Source: Rebecca billardiae RCC1528 (Eukaryota > Haptophyta). Taken from it: a DNA stretch of 64,000 bases. Below, in pieces: positions 11,401 to 23,712 of this stretch. Below the pieces are notes generated by a model. That model was not told where the DNA came from. It searched no databases and was given only the letters and a program-made list of their open reading frames with translations. Each line of letters starts with the position of its first letter. Within the stretch, counting starts at the first letter, position 1. The translations under genes and the position numbers were made by a program. The DNA lies in NCBI GenBank assembly GCA_965240325.2, contig OZ251231.1:248001-312000 (forward strand), written 5' to 3'.

Positions 11401-14400
11401 CCGCGCCGTGCACGCTCACTGGCACCCACGTCTCCTCCGCCGCGCTGCTCGCCTCCCGTCCACGTCGTCTGACCGACGCCCGTCGGCACGTGACGTTCAC
11501 GTTGCCCACGTCGCGCTCTCAGTGGGAGCGCGACGAGCACGCCGCTGCCCGCACCCTTCGATGCTTTCCTCTTCGCATCGGGCGCGCTCGTGCTGTGGAG
11601 CCTGCGCGTGCAGGAGGAGGAGCTCTTTCTCAATCAACGTCGTGCGCGCCCGCCTTCATTCACGCTGCGCCGCGCGGAGGGGGAGAGCGCGCGCGGCTGG
11701 GCGCCCGCTCGGCCGGCTGCTGGGCTCGCGCAAGTCGGAAGTTCCGGCGCTCGACCTGACGCTCCCCAGCGAGGAGGCCGAACAGATGGATGTCCCAGCT
11801 GCGGCTCACTGTGAGAGCAGCTTGTGGGAGCGGGCTCCTGCACGGCACGGTTTGTAAACAAGGTTGTCGACGCCCAGGGTGGGCTGGCTGCGGTGAAGCT
11901 CAGGGCGTCCACCGACACCAGCGCAGCCAGGCGTGAGGCCCGCCTTCTCAGGAAGCACAGGTACGCGTCCAAGGCGTTGCCTGGATGCAGCATGCAGCTC
12001 ACGAGTGCGGCCTCGTCGCCCGCCGCACGGTGCGCCGTTCTACGCGGCCATGAACTCGTACGGAGGCACTCGCGGCGTACGCGGGTACGGTGGGGAGGGC
12101 AAGCACAGACTATGGAATTGTCATGTCTTATCACTCTGGCATCGAATCCAAGGTCAGCCCGGGCAGCACGCTCGCGGCAGTGCACGCCGCTGGGTTCACC
12201 AAATCGGCCGAGGCCCGTGCAGACTCGTGACGATGCCGAGTTGGCGAGTTATTGCAGCGCCGGTGCGCACGGCGCCCCGCGTCAAAGGGAATTGAGTCAA
12301 AGGCCCGACGACTCTTGGGAGCTTGGCACTAGACGGACGACAGCGCGGTGGGCGTCGTCGTCACTCTGCTGCCCGCCAGTCACTCAATATACAGATGACG
12401 ATCATCATCAGAGCATGCAGTCACCGCGTGTCGAACTATCGCGATTGGCGAGTGCCGCCGCCGGACCAGACTCATGTCCCATCACGGGATTACGGTGCCG
12501 CATCACGTCTCGGACGGATACTCGGATCTAGCAGTAGCAATAGCGCCAGCAATTCATCTACGACTTCTAGCGCCGGTCCGACCGGCGGCGGAGACGTTCC
12601 GCCGGCGGCGACAGAAGTGGTGACGCCGCCCGCACTGATGGCGCAGCGCCCGGATCTGACACTGACTTCTGAGTCGGACTCGGATCGGGATGAGGAATTC
12701 AGGAAGTAGGTGAACAACGACGAGTAATAATAACGGGCTAACAAGTGCGCGCGCGGGCCCGACGTCGGATGAGTCGTCGGAACGAATAGGCGGAATAACG
12801 TCCTGGAATCGGCACGACTCGGCGGCGCGCCACGGCCCGCCGGTACTACTACACGGTCCGATAGTTATACCGCCGTTATTATAGCAGTACGTACGCGGCC
12901 GTATAGTCGACGACCGGTAGTCGTCGTCGCCGAGCGATCATTCGCGGCGAATCAACACGCGCGGCTCACCGCCCGGCAAAACAAGCGTTGCACTCCACGC
13001 TGTGATCCTCTGGCCCGGTCTTGAGGACGTCGCCGCATAACTCCATCAGCTCAAATGCGACCTGCGGGAGGTGAAAACGGCACATGCCGCGGACGCCAGG
13101 CCCGAACGACATGATGAGCTTGCCCGCCGCGGACCGGCCCGCCACCACCCTTTTGATGTGCATCCGGCCGATCGACTGCGCAGCGAGTCTGGCCACGCAG
13201 AGGCAGCGTCGTGAAAGGCGTCGCCATCGTCTTCATCCATGTCACCGTCACCGTCGCAAGAGCCGTGGTGAGCGCCTATAGGAAGGCCGGCGACCCCAAC
13301 CTGCGGCGCGACGCAAGCCCGGCGGGCCTGCCGTGTACAGTACAGTGGCCGGGCCCGCATCACAGAGCTGCAGTGTTGGTCGGCTGGAGTTGAATACGAT
13401 GCCTGGTCTTTCAGCCCATCTTCCAATCCCCAATCCCACTTGAGTTGCGACCATCGCCAGCCCAAGGGCCGTAAGGGCACCCAACTCCCAGTGCGGAGGT
13501 TGGGGCGCCTCTGTTGTGCTCGCCTCCGTGAGTGCCCGCGGTGAGTGGCCCGTCGCCGAAGACGCGGGAGGCGAGGGTGCGGGCATGACGGGGCGCCGCG
13601 GCGGGCGGCGCGCGGCGGGCGGCGCGCGGCGGGCGAGGCGGACAGTGCTGATGGCGAGGCGGAGGTGGAGGCGGAGGTGGGGGCGAGCCGAGCGCAGCTC
13701 GGCTGAGGCCACCGGACGCGCGACGAGTCGAGCAGCCGACCGCCGGGAACGGAAGTGAGTCAGGCGGACATGGAGGCTGCCCGTAGGGGCCTACAAGCCA
13801 AAGTGCGGGCGGGCGCCCACGCTTGCCCCTGCGTGCCCGGTGCAAGCAGCCCGAGCGCTCCGTTTGCTGCTGGCGCGCACGGCACGAGTGAGCTCGCGCG
13901 CCGCGTTGGCAACTGCCGATTGCACGGGCCGAGAGGCGAAAGAGGCGAGCCTGGCGGACTCACGCGCGTGTCAGGAGAGCCTTGACCCGCGCCGCTCAGC
14001 GGCGAGCCGTCCGGGTTCGGCATCGCCGCCAGTCATCCAGGCAGAGCGCTCGACGTCGCGCCCTCGCGCAGCGTTTGAAGCACGCCGGCCGGACGCGAGT
14101 CGCGAGGCCACGAGACAGACAGAGGCACCTCAACCTCCGAGCTGGCCGCACTACTGGGAGTTGGGTACCCTTACGGCCCTTGGCCAGCCGCCGTCTTCGC
14201 CATCAGCGTCGGCGGCTAGCTGCCTTGAACCTCACGGAGCCAGCGAGCCAGCGGCTCCCCTTCGCTTTGACGCGCTCTACTCGAGTCTCGACCCGAAGCC
14301 CTTCCGCTCGCAAGCGATCTCGTCCAGGCCTCGTGGAGGTGGAGAAGGACACAAAAAAGGAGCGAAGATTGCTGAGATGCTAAGGAGATTGCGGCCAAGC

Positions 14401-15460
14401 CATCATGCCTTCCGGGATGACCATTGGCTCGTTTTCTTCCTGATTCCAGTCTTTCGCCTGATGGTATTGAGATAATATGTCTCACTTTGGCGACCGCTCA
14501 TTTTTCGATCCCCCCCCAACCGACCAATGGGAAGGCGGAGCCGCGACTCGCTCTGAAAATGCGTGAATTGTTTCGCGGTCTGGCGGACCGGCCCGTGGAA
14601 AAACGCAGCGCTGATGACGTCGATGACCTGCTGATGATGATGATATAAGTATATATGTAATCAGCATATCATCGTCAGCGGCAGGCAGCACGGCTCGCTG
14701 CTCGACCGACGGCGCGGCGGTGATGAATATGACCGCGTTCCGCGGTCCCGTTTCGTAGAACCAACGTAGTTAGGGGCCCGCGGTGCCGACTCTAGCTATC
14801 TAGTCTCTGTCGGCTGCTACTACTAAGAGTACTATGTATTTATTGTATCGTCATACGACGCTGTCTGTCATCTAATATTATTATAGTCTGACTGTCGGTG
14901 CCAACCCGACAGTTCGCCTGTGAGCAGTGCCACTACTCACTCAGTTGCCGCCCACTCCGGGCCCGGGCTGCGGCCCGGGGGCCGAGCGAGACCCTGGATC
15001 GCCGATGGCGATACCGGGCCCGAGTCCGGCGATTTAACTACTGCCGCATGGGCCATGCCACGTCAAGCCTCAAGAGTCAAGGCTCCGGCTCGCAGCGGCA
15101 CGTCGGCTTGCCTCGGCAACTCGGCCGGGGCCGATGGCGATGCCCGATGCCGATGGCGATGCCGATGGCAGCCCGGGGCCGCCACGCCCCGGACCGGAAA
15201 TCGGAATGGCTGCGCGGAGCCTAGTCCGCCGCGACCCCGGGGGCCGCGGCCCGGCGCCAGCGGGGAGTGACGGCCAGCCCCGGAGGCGGTTGCGACCAGT
15301 CCCTCGAGTAACACTAATACCAGGCTCCTGACACCCGGCAATCGTTGTGAGTTACGTCTGCGCCCGTTGCTACTATTACTAAGCTAGTGATTCGGATTGA
15401 CCGCGCGTCGTAGAACTTTCACAGCTGTCAGCTGCCCGTGCCGTTTCCGTTTATGCCGAC
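8489..15460. other. gene-poor region with TA-rich repeat and decayed coding scraps
   Basis: About 7 kb without a firm gene. It contains a truncated copy of a dispersed repeat at about 8701-8760 (also at 54.05 and 61.02 kb), and a TATATATA tract at 8882-8892. There are AT-richer stretches at 10.24-10.56 and 14.64-14.90 kb, and small protein-like frames such as 9561-10049 on the minus strand and about 11545-11815 on the plus strand. The plus frame includes FDAFLFASGALVLWSLRVQE. These scraps lack family motifs and consistent codon bias, so I read them as relics or chance. A slightly better small ORF at 12966-13163 is listed separately. Confidence 0.4.
12966..13163 (-). CDS. small hypothetical protein or last exon
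   Basis: 65 residues from the methionine at 13163, ending in ECNACFAGR. The frame is open a little further upstream. The composition (IKRVVAGRSAAGKLIMSFGPG, then FHLPQVAFELMELCGDVLK) is balanced and unlike the Arg/Ala-rich shadows around it. No family is recognised. An acidic, protein-like stretch in another frame lies just upstream (about 13195-13245), so this could be the 3' exon of a spliced gene or a frameshifted remnant. Confidence 0.3.
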   Translation of the reverse strand: MHIKRVVAGRSAAGKLIMSFGPGVRGMCRFHLPQVAFELMELCGDVLKTGPEDHSVECNACFAGR

Positions 15461-15464
15461 TAGA

Positions 15465-17000
15465 GCTGAATGGCGGGCCGTAGGTCCGCCCCTTGTAGTG
15501 CCCCCGGGGGAAAAGCTAAGAAAAAGAAAAGGAAAAAGAAAATCGCCTTACAAAGAAAAGAAAATCGCCTCGCTCACTACCGGGCGCCCTCGCAGCTCCC
15601 ACTGGGGACGCTGGGCCGAAAAGTGGTTCGCCCATGGCGCGGAGCGCATGGGCGGCGCGCGCCAAATCCAACGCCGGCGCGGACATCGCGCGAGGATTCC
15701 CTAGACGTGTTTTCGCCCGATTCGCGTTTGCTGCCCTCGTCGTCTCGCGTGCAGGTCGAACGGGGGCTAAATCGACCCGTTTGGAGCGGTACGCTCGGCG
15801 CGTCGACACGATCGTGCGACTTGGGGCGATCCTCGCCCGACGTGCACGTCGAACGCTCGCACCGGCCATAACATCAGGCGCTGCGCACGATGGCCGCCTC
15901 GCGCGATCCACCGTCGCGCGTCGGGCTCGGTGCGAGAAAGCCCTCATCACGAGGCGTCTCGCGGGCGGGAAGCGCCATCGCACGCGACGCAAGAATCGGC
16001 GCGGCCTTCTGAACTCGATCGCCGGAATCCGCGCACCGGACTCAGTCCTCGCTCGCGGTCCGGTCCCTCAGCCGAAGCCCACGTCCGGCCTGCATGGCGT
16101 CGACGGTGACCAATGCGACGGAAGCGCAGCGCCAACGGCGTACGACGCGCAGCAGACGCACCTCCCGGGTCTGTCGCCGTGGCAGCAACCGCGTCTTCGC
16201 GAGTTGGCGACCCTCGCCGCAGCGCGACACAGACAAGCCCGTGATGCCATCTGCAGAGAGATGAAACGTTGAGCATGCAACATCGCCGCGCCATCCTCGT
16301 CAATGGCGCAGGCGCTGCGGGACGAGGCGGACGTCGTCACGCCGGTGACGGATGCGCTGCGATTCGTGTGCCTGCGTGAGCAGCTCGTGCCCACTCTCGA
16401 TCGCGAGTGGCACACGCTGTCGCTGTGCGCGCGCGCGCGCACAACCAACAGCTCCTCGTGCCGCCAAACACGCGGGCGCCAGACCTGTCGAAGAGGCGAA
16501 GAGCGACGACCGCGTGAACGTCAACGCGCTCGTGCTCAGCCTGGCGGCCGTGTACGATGTCAACGCGACCTGCGCCGAGCCCATCATGCCCGGAGCGGAC
16601 ATCGGCAACCGTCCTCGCGACGACCGCTCTCGGCTGGCGGCAGGAGGACATGCACACGATCTACTCTGGCGGCTTCGTCGGTGGCGAGGCGCTCGATTAC
16701 GCCATCGCGGTCGAGATGTGGCACATACAGCGCGTACCCGCGCTCGCGCGGAGCAACGGGCTACCCGCCCCGCCCCGCGTGCTGCACATTCCCTCGTGGG
16801 TGTGGGCCTCGCTGATGCGCGCGAACGCGTACCGCACCGGCGTGGGAGAACTTCACAGCCACAGGTGTCACTGGTCCGACTGTCCGTCACCCGGCCACGA
16901 GCGAGTGCTGTGGAAAGACGCGAACCCGCAGAGGAAACATTGCGACAGCACTGGCACGGCCCGCCGACCGCCCCGCCCACCAGGGCACAGTGTTTCAGCC
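15465..17000 (+). repeat. 1.9-kb duplicated element, damaged copy
   Basis: Direct-orientation copy of the segment at about 57990-59913. Both open with the same GGCGGGCCGTAGGTCCGCCC block and an AAGAAAAAGAAAAGG purine tract. Both continue through a shared leader and end in the common ATTGCGACAGCACTGG block (here about 16938-16953). The copy here lacks some 300 bp of coding sequence present in the right-hand copy near 59.5-59.8 kb and carries several frameshifts. The shared leader and tail show that a whole unit was duplicated, not only a gene. Confidence 0.75.
16093..16860 (+). pseudogene. frameshifted copy of the gene at 58743-59825
   Basis: Three frames carry successive pieces matching the intact 360-residue protein. 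The first begins at the MASTV-type start near 16094. The second begins MAQALRDEADVVTPVTDALR (16303). The third has SGGFVGGEALDYAIAVEM and PPRVLHIPSWVWASLM (about 16670-16815). At least two frameshifts separate them, and the 3' third is replaced. This is a decayed paralogue; its function is unknown. Confidence 0.7.
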
Positions 17001-17059
17001 AATCGAGGCGCTGCGGCGGCGCGGCCTAGAACCGAGCTAGTTATTAGAGTATGATTGAC

Positions 17060-19099
17060 CGATCCGGACAGCGGGCACTGAGAGCGGGCGCCAGTCAACG
17101 TCGGAGAAATCAATAAAACGGAGCCACCGCACACCAAGACATGCACGTCGAGGTCGCCCGATCGCGCTCGGCTCCGCGGCGAGCCCCCGGCCCGGGCACT
17201 CGGCGTCGGACTGGAGCGGGCCTGCGCGCCGCGGCAGCGCGCGGCGCGCCGCGCGCAGCGCGCGGCGGGGACTGTCACTTGTCAGTCGTCTCAGACTCTG
17301 ACCACTGACACGTCGAGGTCGTCATCGCGCTCGGCTCCGCGGCGAGCCCGCCGGGCACGGACTGGAGCGGGCCTGCGCGCCGCGGCAGCGAGCGGCGCGC
17401 AGCGCGGTGGCGGCGGCGCGGAGTCTCGGGGCAGCGCACGCGCAGGGTGCGTGAATGAATCTTGCAGCAGCTGCAGGTTGTGCGGCTCCGTCGAGCCCAT
17501 CGTCGCGACGCGGAGGACAGTAGACGAAGACCAGCTTGAGTGAGCACGGCCTGCGAAGTGCGAGCGAGTCGACCGGGAACAGTCACGGGTCGCGAGTGCC
17601 ACTCGCCCAGAAGCGACGTCTGCGTGGGGTGCGCGTCGGGCAGGCCCAAGAAGATGCGCAGCATCATGTTCAGGCCCACTAGGCCCAGCGCCTCGATCAC
17701 CACCTGCTTCTTCGCTGTGTTGATCATCTTCACTGCCGCGGTTCGCGCCGAGTTTGACTGGCGGCCGCACGCCCCGGCGGCGGGCGCGGCCCGTGCGCTC
17801 GCCGTCCTGACGCGGCGGCGGTCCTGGATGCACTGCGGCACCTGGCCTGAACCCGCGTGCCACGCCACGCGCCGCCGCCGGGCGAGGCGTCGGCGGCGGC
17901 CGCCTCCGCCGCCCACGCGGCACGTCGCGCCATCTGCGGTGCGAGCACCAGTCCTGAGCAACCGCTTCAAAATCAAATAGCCTGATCGAGTACCCCCATA
18001 AATTAAGATCGAATGGAGATATAGATAGCGATTACGGTTATCTTTGTTTTGGCAATAATCAGAACTACACGAGATAATAGCGCGCGTTTACGGCGATCTC
18101 CATTAGCGGTCGTAGCTCCCGTAGCTCCAATTAACGGTTTTGCTGGGATCCTTCGCGTAAGATCGAATGGAGATAGATAGTGATCACGGTTATCTCTGCT
18201 TCGGCAAGAATCAAAACCAAACGAGATAATAGCGTTTACGGCGATCTCCATTAGGTCGTAGCTCCCGTAGCTCCAATTAAACGGTTTGCTGGGATCCTTA
18301 TTATAACAAGTTTTTGACTCGAAACAATCAAACGTCACTCGGCAAACTCGTACTCCAGCATACACGAAAGACAGGAAATAGGCTCACTGAGGAATACTCA
18401 CTTGTTTCACCCCCGGGTATCTGATCCCACGTCCGTCCATCGACATATGGCGAATTGGCGGGCGCGCTTATTTCGTCAATGCGTCTTGCTAATGCAGAGC
18501 AATGGGCCAATGTACCCCTCGAAAAAGCGAAAATTCACCCTCCAACAGCCCTTATTAAAATCGTCCCCCGTCCCCCTTTCTTTGATCAAAAGATCTTTTT
18601 GACAACGTAGTGAGGGCCCTCGGCGAGGGCTGCACGCTACGCGCTCCGCCCTGCACCGCGGGCCATATAATGAATCGTAGTACTAAGCGCTAGTACTCAA
18701 AGTAACTAGTGAGTACTGAAGCTTAGTATACAGTTTAGTACTCGGCCGTTACCGAAAGACTGAGTCACTAAATAAAAGAGTATTCTATATATATAGTAGT
18801 TACCCAATATTGAAATATAAATATAAATTGAAACCGGTGTACTGAGCGTTACCCGCGAAGGCGGCGACCGGGCTGACTCCCGTGACCGCGGCGAGGCGCG
18901 GCAAGCGTCGCGGCGCGCCGCCCCTGATCGGGCTGATGTCTTAGGATGAAGTCGCGAATGCTGATGAATAGATGATGAAGTGACGTGATGACGATTGATC
19001 GCGCTGATGCTGCCGCTGGCAGCACCTCATCCGGACCGTGCCTGCTCTCGCGGCGAGGCGCTCCGGCGCGCGCCCGGCCGTGGGCCCCCCCGTCCTCCG
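17060..19099. other. gene-poor AT-richer region
   Basis: No intact gene. On the minus strand, about 17750-17600, a protein-like stretch reads NTAKKQVVIEALGLVGLNMM, then continues in another frame around VATMGSTEPHNLQLLQDSF (about 17515-17455). This suggests a frameshifted fragment of an unidentified gene. A 150-bp tandem duplication lies at 18006-18300. From 18660 to 18840 the DNA is AT-rich with recurrent AGTACT. Confidence 0.4.
18006..18300. repeat. tandem duplication of a 150-bp AT-rich unit
   Basis: Two head-to-tail units (about 18006-18157 and 18158-18300) share AAGATCGAATGGAGAT at one end and TGCTGGGATCCTT at the other, with scattered substitutions and small indels. Inside each unit AATGGAGAT is matched by its complement ATCTCCATT about 80 bp later, so each could fold into a long-looped hairpin. 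Base composition is far less GC-rich than the genes. No coding frame is shared. Confidence 0.8.
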
Positions 19100-22000
19100 T
19101 CAGTGCGTGCGCGGCCCGCCGCCGAGCGGCGGCGGCGCGTACGCGCCCTCGCCGCGCGCGTTGAGCTGGCCGGTGCGGTAGCGGCCGAGCGCGGCGACGA
19201 GCGAGGCGCTCATGCCGATGAGCTGCACGAGCTCCCAGCTCGGCGCGGCGTTCGCCTCGAATCCCTTGAACCTGACGAGCACCTCGTGGTACTTTGTGCC
19301 GGGCGCGCGCTCGCCCAGCACCTGCTCCACCTCGTAGCGGCGCAGGTCCCTCCGCACCTGGATGCGCGGCGCGGCGCGCGGCGTGTGCACCGCGTGCAGT
19401 GCCGACTGGAACGCCCCGCCGACGCGCGAGCCGGCGGCCGAGCCGGAGGAGCTGGAGGAGCGGCGGATCGCGGAGCGCGAGAGTGCGGCGGCGGCACGCA
19501 TCGTGCTCAGCCGCGAGTTGCTCCCGCCGCCCGCGTCCGGCGCGTCGCCGCCCGCGTCGTCGTGCAGCGGCGAGGCCGGCATGGAGGAAGGCGCCTCGTC
19601 GGAGATTGTCACCGAGCGATCGCTGTGGCAGCTGCTGCGCAGCACACCGCCGCAGGACGCGCTGCGTCGCATCGCCGCGCGCAGCGTGGCCGGGAGCGCA
19701 CCCAAGCCGCTGCCGCCGCCGCCGCTGGCTGCGGCGGCGGCGGCGGCGGCGGGCGCGGCGGCGCGTGGCGAGGGCGGCGTGCCCTCGCCGCCCGCGCCAC
19801 CCGCGCCGCCCGCGCCGCCGTCGCCCGCGCCGCCGCCGCTCCCGCCTACCCTCTCCCCGCCTACCCTCTCCAAGACATCACGCGTGCTGTGCCTGCGCAT
19901 GCCGCCGTAGTTGCTGAGGCGGCGCGCGGCGGGCGGCTCCGGGATGCGCGGCGGCGGCGGCAGCTCGGGCGGGGAGAAGCGGCGGCGCGGCGGCACGCTC
20001 TGGCTCAGCCCGCCGGTGTGCGCGCGGCCCACGGCCGGCGGGCTCGCTGAGGAGGATCCCGAGCCCATGCCCTGCGCGCGCGCGGCGGCACGGCGCGGCG
20101 CGGCGCGGCGGCGCGTGCGGCGCGCAGGTGAGGCGCGCGTGCGCGGCGCGCAAGGCGCGGCGCACACCGCGCGGGCACGCGCGGGTGGCGCACCTGCTTG
20201 CACCGCGCGCCGCTCCAGAGGTCCTCCACGGTGGACGCCCGAGCCAGCCCTGACGGGTGCGCCAGCCTCGCGAGCGCGGCCGGCTGCGGCTGCGGGCGCG
20301 CGCGCGCGCGCGCGCGCGTGGCGGCGGCGGCAGCGTGTCACTCACCACGGGAGCTGGCGGGCGCGGCCGCGCCGCGCGCTCGCGCGGGGATTGGGTGCGC
20401 GCGCGCGCGTACCGCGCCGGGCGCCGCGCGCATCGCCTCGGCCGTGCTCGCCATCGCGGCGGCGATCGCGGCGCGCGCCGTCGCCTCCCGCCCCGCAACG
20501 TTTAGTCCTTCCGGCCACGCGGCCGACGGCGGCAGCTGTGCCGGCTGGCTCATCGAGGAGCGCGCGGAGCGCGCGGCCGCGGAGAGCGTGAGCGACGAGC
20601 GCCCGCTCTGCGGGCTCGGCTGCTGCTGCAGCGCCGGCGGCTGCGGAGTAGGGGTAGGGGTAGGAGTAGCGCCGCGCCCGGCCGCCCACGCGCCGAGCGC
20701 CGCCGCGCGCGCGCCGCGCTCGGCGCGCGGCGGCGTCGCGGCCTCGCCGCGCGGCGCCCCCGCCGAGATGGCGGCGGCCTGTGTCGACGCGTCGGCCGTG
20801 CGCGCGGCGCGCGGCGCGCGCGCGCCCGCCGCGTCCTCCCGCGCACCCGCCGCCTCGTGCCTCGCCGCCGCCACCGCCGGCTCCAGCGCCGCGCAGCGCG
20901 CCTCGACGTCCGCAGCGCGCTGCAGCGCGGCGCGGCGCGCGCGCTCGGCCGCCGCCGCCTCCTGCTCCGCCTGCGCGCGCGCCGCGCGCTCGTCGTCGCT
21001 CCGGATGGTCGCCGTCACCAGCTCGACCTTGAGCGCGCGCAGCGCCGACGACGCCGACGCCGCCGAGCCGTCGCGGAGCGCGTCGAGCTCGGCGGCGGTG
21101 CGCACGATCTCCGCATCGGCGTCGGCGAGCGCGCCGAGCAGCGCAGCGGTGGCGGCCGCACTCTCGGCGCGCGCGGCCGCGCGCTCGCGCGAGGCGGAGG
21201 CCTCGGCGCGGTCCCGCGCGCTGGTGGCGGCGCGGACGGCGGCGTCCGCCTCCGCGCGCGCGTCGGCGAGCTGCGTGGCCGCCGCACGCGCCGCCTTCGC
21301 CTCCGCAGCCCCCGCCGCCTGCGCCGACGCCGTCTGCCGCTCCGCGCGGCCGCGCGCCGCTGCCTCGCTCGCCGCCGCCGCCGCCTTCGCCTCAGCCTGT
21401 GCCGCCCTCGCGTCCGCAGCCGCGCGCGCGCGCTCGGCCGCGCCCAGCTCCGCGCGCAGCGCGCGCAGCGCCTCCGCGTGCTCCGCCGCCGCGCGCTCCG
21501 CGCCGCGCTCGCGCTCCCGCAGCGCGCTCTCGAGCTCGGCCATGCGCCGGCCCTGCTCGCTCATGCGCCGCCCTTGCGCGTTGGCGAGCGCTGCCGCCGA
21601 TTCCAGCGCCTCCGACGCGCCGCCGGCGCTCGCGACGGAGCAGCGCGCGGAGCGCGAGGAGGCGGCGGGCGAGAGGCACGCGCCGCTGCCGGGCGAGCCG
21701 ACCCCGCCGCCGTCCGCACCGCCGCCGCACCGCGCGCCCGCGCGCCCGTTGGGCGGCGCGAGGCCGGGCGCGCCGCGCGCGCCCTGCGGGTCGGGCGGCG
21801 CGGCGGCGGCGGCGGCGCCGCACCGCGCGCGCTCGGCGCCGCCGCCGTTGCGCACAACGCCGGCCGCCAGCGCGGCGGCGGGGCGCGACGCGCCCGTGGG
21901 TCGCGCCGCCTCGTCGCGCCGCTCGACACTCGCACTCGCGCCGCCCGCGCCCCCGGCGTTGAGTCGCGACACGGCGGTGCGCACGGACGAGTCAGCCGTG

Positions 22001-23712
22001 GGCGCAGCAGCGGCCAAAGTGGCGGAGGCGCCTCCGCCCGCCGCGCGGCGCCAGCGCGTGCTGCCGGACTCAGCGGAGCTCCCGTGCCCGTGCGCTGCCG
22101 GGTGGTGGTGGTGCGGCGAGGCCGGCGGCGCCGCCTGCGCCGAGCCGCCCGTCGAGAGCCTCGGGATGCGCGTCCGCCCCGCCCACGCGTCCGCCAACTC
22201 AGCGTCAGCCAACTCAGCGTCAGCCAACTCAGCGTCCGCGTCCGCGTCCGCGCCCGCGTCCGCCAACTCAGCGTCCGCGTCCGCGTCCGCGTCCGCGGCT
22301 CTGTCAGGGCTCGATGCGCCGCCCGCGGCCGGCCGGTCGGGCGAGAGGTCCCGCGACTCGGCGGTGTCGTGCTCGTAGGCCCGCGCGGGCGCGGCTCGCG
22401 ACGTCGCCGCGGCGGCGGCCGCCGCCGCCGCCGCTCCGTCTGACGCCGCGGGCTTGGCGCTCGCGCGCGCGCCCGCGTCGGCACCTCGGCAGCCATTGGG
22501 CGCGTGTGCGCGTGTCGCGTGCGCGCCGTCGGCTGCGCCGCGCGGCTCCGCGCCGCCGCCGCCGCCCCGCTCCGAAGCCGAGGCCTGCGAGAAGAGCGAG
22601 ACTGAGACGCAGGGCGCGCCCTGCGGCTGCGGCGGCAGCTGCTGCGGCTGCTGCGGCCGCTGCGGCTGCTGCTGCCGAGCCGAGCGCTCCTGGGAAAGCC
22701 GGTCGCGCTCGATCGCCGCGGCAGCGGCGGCTGCGCGCAGCGAGCGAGCGCGCGCCGAGCCGCTGCCGGGGGTGCTGCTGCCCGAGGGCGAGACGCCGGC
22801 GCCCGCCTGCTGCTCCGCGGCGGCATGGCTCCCCTGTGCCAGACCCGCGGCGTCGGTCGAGACGGCCGGCGGCGGCAGCGGCTGCTGCGCGCCCGGCGAG
22901 GTGGGCACGGAGGCGGCGGCGTGCGAGGGCGAGGTGGACGAGCCGAAAGAGCACTCGCTGCCGGCACCCGACAGCGCGCGCCCGCGCGCCTGCGCCTGCG
23001 GTGGCGCGAGCCGCGCGCCGTCGGCGGCGGCGCCGCCAGCCGCCGCCGCTGTCGGATGCGCCGCGCTGCGCGTGCGCGCGGCGAGGGCGGTCTCGCCGAA
23101 GCGCGCGCGGCGCGACTCGCGCATGAGCTCGCGCGCCAGCTGCATGTGCCCCGTCACCGCCGCCGCGTGCAGCGGGCTCGTGCCGTCCGCCGCCTTCTGG
23201 TGCATGTCCGCGCCGGCGGCGTGCAGCGCGCGCGCACAAGCAGAGCTGCCCGCGCGCAGCGCAGCGTGGAGCGGCGTGGCGCCGAGGTGGTCGGTGGCGT
23301 TGGCGTCGGCTCCGCACTCGAGCAGCGCGTTCACCGCCTCGACGCTCTGCGCGCTCACCGCGCGGTGCAGCGCGGTCGAGCCCGACGCGTCGCGCGCGGC
23401 GACGAGCACTCGCAGCGCCGCCGCGCCGCTCTTCTCGCGCACGTGCTGGACGAGCGTGCGCACGACGGCGGCGTGCGGCCCGGCGGCCGCGAGGAGGAGC
23501 GCGCTCTCTCCCTCAGCGCTCCGCTCCGCCGCGTCCACGCCGCGCTGCGTCAGTAGCCACGTGACGATGGGCGTGTGCCCGCCCGCCGCCGCCTCGTGCA
23601 GGCAGCGCACGGCGCACTCGGGCCGCGCGCCGGCCAGCTCGCGGCGCAGATCGGCGAGCGAGCCCACGCGCGCCGCTCGCACGGCAGGGTGGCTCGGCAG
23701 CTCGTGCTCCAT
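19100..23712 (-). CDS. ankyrin-repeat / coiled-coil / chromodomain-like protein, three exons
   Basis: Exons on the minus strand are 23712-20346, 20249-20194 and 20071-19100, 1464 residues. Intron 1 (GTGAGT...CCGTCAG, 96 nt) is phase 1. The 56-nt middle exon encodes LARASTVEDLWSGARCKQ. Intron 2 (GTGCGC...CGCGCAG, 122 nt) is phase 0. Residues about 35-235 hold ankyrin-type repeats, for example GSTALHRAVSAQSVEAVNAL and GATPLHAALRAGSSACARAL. A Gln/Ala/Ser-rich linker follows, with an ADADAEL repeat and then a long Ala/Glu/Arg coiled coil (about 700-1000). The last 80 residues contain a chromo-like fold, YEVEQVLGERAPGTKYHEVL then VRFKGFEANAAPSWE, with the aromatic and WE positions typical of chromodomains. 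It may be a scaffold that binds chromatin or another methylated ligand. Chromodomain assignment is by pattern only. Confidence 0.75.

Noticed and set aside
20072-20345. Single intron joining exon 1 directly to the chromo-like exon
   Set aside because: The CAG acceptor at 20072 is out of phase with the donor at 20345. Including the 56-nt exon gives two phase-correct introns. An acceptor at 20047 would also fit but drops a protein-like stretch.
20198-22443. Two plus-strand frames of more than 500 codons over the ankyrin gene
   Set aside because: Ala/Ser- or Arg-rich shadows; the minus strand has ankyrin repeats, a coiled coil and phase-matched splice sites.
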